A stretch of 64,000 nucleotides of DNA from contig BROG01000458.1 of NCBI GenBank assembly GCA_030159075.1, positions 540,913 through 604,912 on the forward strand. Reading direction: 5' to 3'. Origin of the DNA: Atrina japonica (Eukaryota > Mollusca > Bivalvia > Pterioida > Pinnidae). Both the position numbers and the translations under genes were made by a program. The notes beneath the pieces are model-generated. The model worked only from the letters and a program-made list of their open reading frames with translations, was not told the DNA's origin and did no database searches. This document shows, piece after piece, positions 57,201-64,000 of this stretch. Position 1 is the first letter of the stretch; each line of letters begins with the position of its first letter.

Positions 57201-59672
57201 GATTGTTGACTATGGTGTAAAACAAAAAATCAAATCAAATCAAACCGAGACGGTTTATAAAATGACCCGGATACGCAATCTACTTAACAGGTTTTTAATT
57301 CATCCCCAGCGATCGAATTTGTCTCCAATATTTATTTTAGACTTATGATAATTGATCTGAACATTTTTTTCTATTTCTCTTTCTCGCAGAATCTGTAAGA
57401 ATATGGTTTCCACCAAGTACTGATCTTCTTTTATCCGACATTTTTTTTTCTAAACAAATAACAGTTTTGCAGTAAGTACTGTTGCAATAGTGTTAGCGTA
57501 GGTAATATGAATGTGTGGCGTTAATAACTAATCTTTATTCTACAAGACAGTAATTCATTTTAGTGGAAAACATTAAACATCATTTGAATACCCCTGGAAA
57601 AGAAATCAGAAATAATTTGATTTATAATATTCCCTCTTTTATTTTACAAATTGGCATATTGATATCAAATCGAATTGCAGCTACTAACCGTTTAACCCCG
57701 ACAAGTCGTGGTGATAATGTATCCTGACAAATTTTCAAACTTTACCCTGACAAATTGTGATAACTTTACCTTGATGAATTGTGATAACTGTACACTTACA
57801 AATTGTGATAACTTTACCCTAACAAATTGTGATAACTTTACCTTGATGAATTGTGATAACTTTACCCTGACAAATTGTGATAACTTTACCTTGATGAATT
57901 GTGATAACTGTACACTTACAAATTGTGATAACTTTACCCTAACAAATTGTGATAACTTTACCCTGACAAATTGTGATAACTTTACCTTGATGAATGGTGA
58001 TAACTTTACCTTGATGAATTGTGATAACTTTATCCTTACAAATTGTGATAACTTTACTCTTACAAATGAATTGTGATTACTTAATCCTTAGTAATTGTGA
58101 TAACATTACCCTTACTAATTGTGATAACCTTTCCTTTACAAATTGAGATAACCTTTCCCTTACAAATTGTGACGACCTTAGTCTGACAAATATTGATGAA
58201 TTAACTCTTTAAGAATTGTGATAACATTACCTTGATGAATTGTGATTATTTTACCCTAACAAATTGTGATAATTTTACCTTAGAAATGAATTGTGATAAC
58301 TTTACCTTTACAAATTATGATAACTTTACCCTTACAAATTGTGATAACTTAACCCCCCGAAGTTGTGATTTTCCCTTACAAATTGTTATAACGTTACACT
58401 TACAAATTATGATAACTTTACACCTTGACAAATTGTGATAACTTTACCTTGACAAATTGTGATAACTTTACCATGACAAATTGTGATAACTTTACCATGA
58501 CAAATTGTGATAACTTTACCTTGACAAATTGTGAAAACTTTACCTTGACAAATTGTAATAACCAAGGGGAATACTTAAAGGTTACATAGGGGAGTGTATG
58601 AGGTTTTATGTTTTAAAATTGTCTTATTTTTTCAGGAGGAACAGCTGACATTGTAACTCACGAAATTACAGCGAATGGTTCTCTTAAAGAACTGAATGAA
58701 CCTGTTGGTGGTGATTGGGGAGGGGTGCAGGTCGATTGGGCGTATCATCGACTTCTTATCAGTTTATTTGGGGCACCAATACTGCGCCTATTCAGGGAAA
58801 AAGAATATCACGAATTTATTGATATGATGAAGGAATTTGAAGCTGTTAAACTTTGTGTATCTGGCGCTGGTGAGGACGAGGTGGTAATTAAAATTCCACC
58901 CACATTAGTATCTATTTTTGAACAGACTACTGGTGTAAAGTTGGTTGCAGATATCAATCAGAGCAACTATAAAAAGAAAGTAGAATATGTCCATGGCAGG
59001 CTTATACTTCAAGCAAAACTATTCAGATCGTTGTTTTATGAATCTATTTACAATATTAACAATGCTGTGAGAAATTTGCTTGAAAAGAGCTCCGTCAGTG
59101 GCACCGACACCATTTTACTCGTTGGAGGATTTGCTGAGTCAGCATTACTAAAAAGGTCCATCAAAACAGCGTTTAAAGAGAGGAAAGTCATCATACCAGA
59201 ACATCCATCCCTGGCAATTGTTAAAGGTGCCGTTTTGTTTGGTCACAGGCCAGATCTTATACAGACACGGAAATGCAAACTGACCTACGGAATAAGTGCA
59301 GTAAGAGAATATATTCCAGGGGATCCCGAAGAGTTACGATTGTCCAATAGAAATATGGTTGGTAGTGTGTTTGACAAAATAGCAGAAAAAGGCGAATCAC
59401 TGACGGTTGGAACTGCGAGGAGTAGGACATACTCAACGGTTAATGAAAACCAATATATGCTTCTTATGTTTTATACTTCGACTTTAAAAAATCCTAAATA
59501 TATTTCAAACAGTGAGTTTCTCGGAGACCTTCTCATTGATGGCCTTTCATCTGATTCCCGCAGTGTCTTTGTAGAAACTGTATTTGGAGACACCGAACTA
59601 ATGGTCCATGCTATGGAACCGTCTACTAACAAAAGCTTTAATGCAACCTTTAATTTTCTCAGGCGAGAATGA
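50595..59672 (+). CDS. HSPA12A: HSPA12-like Hsp70 family protein
   Basis: Joining 50595-50906, 54494-54733, 55916-56060 and 58636-59672 gives 577 residues with GT..AG borders and matching phases. The N-terminal phosphate-1 motif is AAIDFGTTYSAFA (residues 10-22). The connecting segment has VLTVPAIWDNAAKQFMRKAA. Phosphate-2 is VVLDAGGGTADIVTH (about 227-240), assembled across the last intron. The adenosine motif is LLVGGFAESALL (393-404). HSPA12 proteins are atypical Hsp70 relatives with a divergent substrate-binding part, and none of the classical Hsp70 C-terminal EEVD signals is present here. The length fits the family (about 550-680). The start is chosen because the ATG follows a TTTTTTTGTAG acceptor by one base and the motif lies at the expected distance. 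Introns carry SINEs, foldback elements and two minisatellites. HSPA12A versus 12B cannot be told from this; the family is expanded in bivalves. Confidence 0.94.
51010..51770. repeat. interspersed repeat, copies 2 and 3
   Basis: Two tandem relatives of 2160-2440: 51010-51290 (AACCACTGAAGG, GGATCCAGGTC, AGTACCCCTC, AACCGCTGTATGG) and 51420-51770 (GGAAGTAAGTACTCAG, GGATCCGGGG, AACCGCTACATT, AATCTAATTGCATCTGAGTG). Confidence 0.6.
52710..52887 (-). mobile_element. SINE family A, head plus part of body
   Basis: Minus strand: GAGCCGGCCTGGCTCAGTCG, GTAGCGCACTCGACTCTTG, box B GAGTTCGAGTCCAGCTGG, then the body to GGCACGTTAAAGAACC. The tail is missing. The adjoining GAGTGCAAGGACCGACAAC also occurs next to family A at 28 kb. 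Confidence 0.85.
53753..54173. mobile_element. M1 foldback with expanded CT tract
   Basis: TTAA + AAGGACATTAGCT at the left, TATGTCCCT + TTAA at the right (54170-54173). A (CT)/(TGTC) tract of about 110 bp (53769-53880) sits just inside the left end. A 25-bp direct repeat (ACATGTAGAAAAAGACGAA) flanks the insertion on both sides, at about 53700 and 54185. Confidence 0.82.
54205..54278. repeat. (TA)n microsatellite
   Basis: A TA run with one TTTA interruption, about 215 bp before HSPA12-like exon 2. Confidence 0.94.
54494..54733 (+). CDS. HSPA12A: HSPA12-like exon 2 (VLTVPAIW)
   Basis: A TTTCTTTATTAG acceptor and GTAAGA donor bound 80 codons in phase 0: KLNMDTLLQAGDFSLNDEHD, MLAIDVFSSSIRYFVDKTL, VKWVLTVPAIWDNAAKQFMR and KAAEN. 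Confidence 0.93.
54778..55142. mobile_element. M1 foldback element
   Basis: TTAA at 54778-54781, then TGGGACATTAGCTG. The right end is TCTAATGTCCTTTTCAAG, with the TTAA decayed to TCAA. The two halves are imperfect inverted copies. It lies 45 bp after exon 2. Confidence 0.8.
55188..55352. mobile_element. 165-bp element with long inverted termini
   Basis: The left arm AACTAATTCATGTACCACGT (continuing GATAACCGATAACGTTT) is mirrored by AAACGTTATCTGGTATCACG..ATGAATTAGTT over about 37 bp with few mismatches. The interior (about 90 bp) has TTACCGCGGGATATCGTC. Intronic. No second copy was seen in the window. Confidence 0.85.
55916..56060 (+). CDS. HSPA12A: HSPA12-like exon 3 (EPEAAS, VVLDAGG)
   Basis: A GTTTTACAG acceptor and GTAAGA donor bound this exon. 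It encodes AGIPDGNLVLALEPEAASLC, then VNSRYVVLDAG. EPEAA is the conserved connect-1 region. It ends in phase 1 within the phosphate-2 glycines. Confidence 0.93.
56190..56885. repeat. intronic minisatellite 1, 20-24 bp unit with 160-bp higher order
   Basis: Variants of GATAACTTATCCTGATAGAC and TTGATAGATTGTGATAACTT follow one another. A block of seven units is repeated with a 160-bp period (TTATACTGATAGACCGTGAT at 56521 and 56681). Confidence 0.92.
57112..57245 (+). mobile_element. SINE family B, 3' part
   Basis: GTGAAAGTTTGCCAGTTTTC, GGTCGATGGTCTTTACCTGG and a TATGGTGTAAAACAAAAAATC-type end with AATCAAATCAAATC tail. The head is missing. It separates the two minisatellites. Confidence 0.7.
57705..58565. 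repeat. intronic minisatellite 2, 24-bp unit
   Basis: About 35 units of AACTTTACCCTGACAAATTG + TGAT. Early units form a 120-bp higher-order block (GTGATAACTGTACACTTACA at 57781 and 57901). The 24-bp unit reads in frame as an octapeptide (NCDNFTLT), giving a spurious open frame. It ends about 70 bp before the last coding exon. Confidence 0.93.
58636..59672 (+). CDS. HSPA12A: HSPA12-like exon 4 (phosphate-2 to stop)
   Basis: A TATTTTTTCAG acceptor opens 345 codons including TGA. The exon carries GGTADIVTHEI, GGDWGGVQVDWAYHRLL, the adenosine motif LLVGGFAESALLKRSI, then PEHPSLAIVKGAVLFGHRPD and TYGISAVREYIPGD, all typical of HSPA12. The C-terminus is a beta-rich stretch ending NKSFNATFNFLRRE. 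Confidence 0.95.
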
Positions 59673-60755
59673 GGGCACATATTGAAGTACTCTCATAAAA
59701 ATACAGCTACCAAAGCTGTAATATATCTAAAATGTGTTTAGCCATGTTATATATTATATGATTAAGTATTGTTTGATCACATGCTAACTTCTTGAAATTT
59801 GGTTAGTTACATACATGCTGTAAATTCAATGTAGTATTCACCTTGGTAACGGACTAATGTAAGTGACAACTGACACTATACATAAATGATCAATGTTCTT
59901 GTGAGACTACTAATGTACATTACGCTTATAGTTATTTCTCCTTTGATAGATGCCCTTTTTCCTGAGAGGAAACATACCCGCGACGTAGAATAATATAAGC
60001 CTAACATACTATGATACAATTGTTGTAATTAGTAAAATGTGTATATTCTAAGATTTGAATTATATAAGATCACTAAAGTATTAATATAGAGTATGTTTGT
60101 TGGACAACATGCAGATCTGATCATGTGAACACTGGACATTGAACGATCTTTGAAAATCCAGTGTTGTGATTAGGTGTCATGAGGCAGTGAGCATTCCCTG
60201 TTGACTGGCCATTACCGCAGCGAGTTCACAGTCAAATTCAAAAGAAATAAGTGAGGAATAAATCCTCTTCAAAATTGGTAAAGACGACTCGAGAACATCC
60301 ATCGAACAGATAGAGTGAAGGTATGACACGTATATGAACCGATGTTGTATAGTGCTGCCTGGAGAGTTATATTATACTAAAGCAGAACGGTTTCTTTGAT
60401 GTAATATGTTGGTTCACCATGTTTCAGTATAATAGATACATCTTTATTTACGTGTGTCTCAAAAGTCGCTGAACTGAACAAACGAAAACGAAACGATCAA
60501 ATGTGAACCTATGAATGTTATATATTTTTAACAGAGATTGACAGGGAAATCGAATAAAAGGGTGATAGTTACGTTTATTTTCTGTTTAAGTAGTCTTCAT
60601 TTCCATTGCAGCAATTGTTTGGTTTGGTTTATGTAACAGTAGTTTCGTATAAGGACAGATTGTTTAACACAAATATATAATAAAACTACAAAAAATGTAT
60701 TTCAAATTTATACAATTTATTATGTCTTGTTATCTCAAACCAAACTTGCAACCTC
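59673..60755. other. 3' flank of the HSPA12-like gene, nothing recognised
   Basis: Probable 3' UTR followed by intergenic DNA. AATAAA-like words occur near 60254 and 60554, too far downstream to assign with confidence. No exon, RNA gene or clear repeat. Confidence 0.4.
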
Positions 60756-60759
60756 TCTG

Positions 60760-61190
60760 TAAACCCGCAGCCTCAGCTAAGAAAGTGGCAACCTTTGTCA
60801 GTACACTTCCAAACTCTGATAGGAAACTGACAACCTCTGTCAATAAACTTGCAACATCTGCTTGGAAACTGGCAACCTGTCTGTAGACTAGCGACCACCG
60901 ACTGGAGACCTCTGCAAGTAAACTGGAAACCGCTGTCAGTAAACTGGTAACCTTCACAAGTAAAGTGATAACCTGTGCAAGTCAATTGGCAATAAAAATA
61001 CACTGGCAACTTCCACAAATAAACTTGAAACCCCCGTAAGTAAACTTGCGACCTCTGGAAGTCAACTGACCTCTTCAAGTCAACTGGAAACCCTCAAAGT
61101 AAACTGGCAACCTTCACAAGTAAAGCGAAACACGCCAAAGATTAATTTAAAATCTCTACATGTAAACTGGAATCCTCCTCAAGTAAAGGG
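60760..61190. repeat. minisatellite, about 21-bp unit
   Basis: About 20 degenerate units of AAGTAAACTGGCAACCTCTG. Both strands read open over part of it because the unit length is a multiple of three. Confidence 0.88.
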
Positions 61191-61191
61191 A

Positions 61192-61488
61192 CTAGTTTCA
61201 CTAAAGGTCGTAACTTTGCGCCCGTAAACGTAGTCGTAACTTTAGACGTAACTCGAGTTACGATTTTATTTACGTGTGAGTAATGTCAGTTTTACAAAAG
61301 GTCGTGAACGTATGCTTACTGGTTATCTTACATTAAGTTACTTGTGACATTAGTACTGGTTTGGAGAAGGCATAGACTCTGACGTAGGTTTATTCGTAGG
61401 AAGAAAGATGCGACCTTTAGTGAAATTCTATTTAGACGCAAGTTTAGATTTACCTACACATAAAGTTACCTTTAGTGAAACTGGCCAC
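61192..61488. mobile_element. 297-bp inverted-repeat element
   Basis: The left end CTAGTTTCACTAAAGGTCGT and right end AAGTTACCTTTAGTGAAACT + GG are inverted over about 25 bp. An inner perfect palindrome CGTAACTCGAGTTACG lies at 61247-61262. It directly abuts the minisatellite. Confidence 0.8.
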
Positions 61489-61606
61489 TAGAAATTTCCC
61501 ACGCCATCACCTTAGGGTCCAAAAGAACACAAACTGCTGCTGACGAATGTGACAATCATTGAGGTTTGAAGTGTGATTGTCTTACCACTCAACTATCAAG
61601 GTTCCC

Positions 61607-61932
61607 TTAAAGGGGCATTAGCTGTGTTTATCATTTTTACTACTTGTACTTGATGTACACTAACAGATAAGAGCTATATAATAGGTATAACAAATCTTAT
61701 ATTCCTATGTATTCTGTGAAAATAAGGTCAGGTCCCGTGTGGTATGCATATACAAAGAGTAAGGTCGAGTTAATCAATTGTAATTGAAAAATTTCTAGAG
61801 CAATTTTCATAAAATATACAGGAATTTAAGAATTTTAATGCCCGTGTATATATCTTTTTTATTCATTGTATGCCAATCTAAGTATTAAATTAAGGAATAA
61901 AATTCGAAACAAAAACAGCTAATGCCCCTTAC
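61607..61932. mobile_element. M1 foldback element, best-preserved copy
   Basis: TTAA at 61607-61610, then AGGGGCATTAGCTG; the right end CAGCTAATGCCCCT is a perfect inverse. The following TTAA is changed to TTAC. Length about 320 bp, no coding capacity, halves imperfectly palindromic. Confidence 0.88.
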
Positions 61933-62136
61933 CAAAATGGTTCATATATGTAGATTATTTTATTACTTCGATGAGAAGGTGTCATTAATTTTAGCCCGTG
62001 TTTTATTAGTATTTTCTTAACCACAATATAAAATCGAACAAAATTCAAAATAGGGTATTTTGCATCAAATATAGGACCAATGTTCCGGCATCTGTAGAAT
62101 AGCATGTGCTAAGAATTATAAAAATCTATGCCAAGT

Positions 62137-62640
62137 GTACAGGTCTACCAAGGGAATGTGACAAACCCGGCGTCTGCTATAACTCAAAACAATAAGGCAT
62201 ATTTTCCAAAAATATGAATGCAAAGGAAAAACGTGACTTCATGTATTTCTGTAAAGCTCATATTTTTGCTGTCAAAAACAAGTCTGTCTCGCCCTGTTAT
62301 GATTCAATTTACTCTTGTTGTGTTTGTTACCTTGGTAGACGAGAGCTGACGTGACTCTGCGGTAGAGTGCTCGATTACTAACCAGAGGGTCGTGGGTTTG
62401 AGCCTCGGCGGAGGCGGCTGGCTTTTCCCGTCCTTCGGATGAGACAGTCAAAACCAAGGTCCCGTGTCACAGTAGGTGTCGGCACGTTAAAGAACCCTCA
62501 CTGCTCAATGACCGTAAGTGCTGTGCAAATGCCAAAATGTGAAGCCCTTTACCGGCATTTGGTGACGTTTCCATGTGAGTGAAGGATTCTTGAGTGGAAT
62601 ACAATACAACAACAACAATCTTGGTAGACCTATAATTGAT
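62137..62640. mobile_element. ACAGGTCTACCAAG-ended element interrupted by a SINE
   Basis: The left end ACAGGTCTACCAAG (about 62138) and right end CTTGGTAGACCTATA (62620-62634) are inverted. Left-end relatives occur singly at about 10497 and 22203. The right end was the SINE insertion site. Confidence 0.65.
62341..62619 (+). mobile_element. SINE family A with variant tRNA head and clean duplication
   Basis: 279 bp flanked by a perfect 10-bp duplication CTTGGTAGAC (62331-62340 and 62620-62629). The body and tail are family A (GTGTCGGCACGTTAAAGAAC.., AACAACAACAA). The tRNA-like head (GTGACTCTGCGGTAGAGTGC, GTGGGTTTGAGCCTC) differs from the other family A heads in the window. Confidence 0.9.
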
Positions 62641-62644
62641 GAAT

Positions 62645-63790
62645 GAGCAATGGCAGCCGGTAAGCTATGCTCAGGATCATTTGATTGAATAAATCAATTT
62701 TATTTCAAAATATTCTTGGGACTATATGGGATATTTATTCTGTATCTATATACATTTATTCCTGGACCACAGACAAACGGTTATTAAAATTCTGTTTTTA
62801 TCAATGGTCTTTAACATTGCATTCGTTCTTATGCTTGACCATCTGGTACCGACTGTTTTTTCAAATATCCCCGCGTTGGTGACCAAACCTGCAGAAAATC
62901 TATACCTTGGGTAGGATTGGTAAGTTTTAAAATTGCATCATCAACATGGCGGTTTCCAACACAGGAGTTCAAAAGAACCTTTTCCTCATTCGATCTAACT
63001 ATAAAAACGAATTTACGGCATCCCAGTGTTATCTTATCATTTGATAATAAATGTTGACAATGACATATTTTAGTTGTGAAAAACTCCATTTTATTAAGCA
63101 AACTACACCGCTATTGTGGTAATTTTTCTGTATCAAGAACCGGAGACGGAATAGAAAATGTACACTTGATTAATTATAGACGTAAACGACAATAAATCGC
63201 CTTCGATGACTATTTAAGTAAAATTTATAATCTTAAATCTTGCATTGTAAAACGAATAGTAATAGGAAACAATCGTATAAGATACAGATCAGATATATAC
63301 ATCGATTTCTATATCTGAAAATACTTGACTTTAAACCTACTATATATTCATTTTGCAAACGGTTACCAATTTTCGTTCATCGATTAATTGATAGCTATGA
63401 TACAAATTGTGGCTATCACTATTCAGTGGGAATCGATGGTAATGATTGGTAACAACTGGTTGGCACCAAAATTCTCCAAACGCGACCAATAAAATAATGA
63501 TTTCAAAAATACAATTGTAACTTGTTAAAAAATGGTGTCAACCTACAACGCAGCTTGCCGGTGGCAGCATTGTATATCAAATACTAAACTTATTATGCCT
63601 TTATGACCCATTGTAAGAAGTAGGTGAAATGTTGTTATCTAGGACATGAGGTCATAGGACCACTTAAACTGACTGATAAGAAGGATTGCACATATAAAGT
63701 ATAATATCTTTACTCCTCAAATTTCAAAAGTTAGAGCCAAGGTTAATGTTTTTAAAGTAGGTCAAACAGCTTTGTCACTTTTTTTTACGC
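62645..63790. other. intergenic, nothing recognised
   Basis: AT-rich, short random frames only. No exon, RNA gene or repeat could be supported. Confidence 0.4.
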
Positions 63791-63794
63791 CACA

Positions 63795-63915
63795 CTTTCC
63801 GCAAGTACCTGCCTGACAAACATTCTCACAAAATCAGCTTCGCTTTCTTGTGGCGAGAGACATCATGCTTTAAAGCGCAATTTTCTAAACACTCAGCCAT
63901 TGCGATCCCACTATG
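63795..63915 (-). mobile_element. SINE family B fragment
   Basis: Minus strand: GGGATCGCAATGGCTGAGTG, ATTGCGCTTTAAAGCATGAT, then AAGCTGATTTTGTGAGAATG. It is head plus body start, with a decayed box B. Confidence 0.65.
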
Positions 63916-64000
63916 TAACCGGGCAGATGGTACCGTGACGTTTGACATCTCTAGGTCACAGGGTTAAAGGTCTCGATACCACTATATGTAAAAAATTTCA

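Noticed and set aside
57708..58438. Octapeptide-repeat protein (NCDNFTLT)n
   Set aside because: It lies inside a spliced-out intron of the HSPA12-like gene. The open frame follows from the 24-bp unit being a multiple of three.

Overview
The window is AT-rich, intron-rich animal nuclear DNA. It carries the 3' half of a coronin-7 gene, a multi-exon inhibitor-of-apoptosis (IAP) gene and an HSPA12-type Hsp70 gene. Short coding exons with GT..AG borders sit in large introns packed with SINEs, foldback elements and microsatellites. Large IAP and HSPA12 families together with this repeat style suggest a lophotrochozoan, most likely a bivalve mollusc. That assignment is an inference; nothing in the window fixes the species.

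Layout. 1-8453 (+): the last seven coding exons of coronin-7 (252 codons), followed by a 3' UTR to about 9.13 kb. 9.2-25.8 kb: no gene recognised; diverged interspersed and tandem repeats, including an 0.8-kb G/T-only block (22.3-23.1 kb) and a 59-bp near-perfect hairpin (17.6 kb). 25.85-37.1 kb (+): the IAP gene, with a putative promoter and 5' UTR exon near 26.0 kb and six coding exons from 29160 to 36569. They encode 736 residues with two BIR domains, a UBA domain and a RING finger. 37.2-42.0 kb: a 47-bp minisatellite, then inverted (minus-strand) remnants of an IAP paralogue (N-terminal exon piece near 38.2-38.4 kb, promoter/first-exon piece at 41.8-42.0 kb). Between these pieces lie a decayed LINE on the minus strand and the 3' end of another retroelement on the plus strand. 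42-50 kb: no gene recognised; nested foldback elements and a 2.05-kb ACAT tetranucleotide array flanked by two copies of a 0.45-kb direct duplication. 50.6-59.7 kb (+): an HSPA12-like gene with four coding exons (577 residues); one intron holds two related 24-bp minisatellites. 59.7-64 kb: no gene recognised; a 21-bp minisatellite, foldback elements and a SINE with a clean target-site duplication.

The three genes do not form an operon or pathway unit. Coronin-7 belongs to Golgi/actin trafficking, the IAP to control of cell death or ubiquitin signalling, and HSPA12 to an atypical Hsp70 lineage. What links the region is its repeat history: at least three tRNA-headed SINE families and several TTAA-flanked foldback families recur in introns and intergenic DNA, and the IAP locus shows local inverted duplication.
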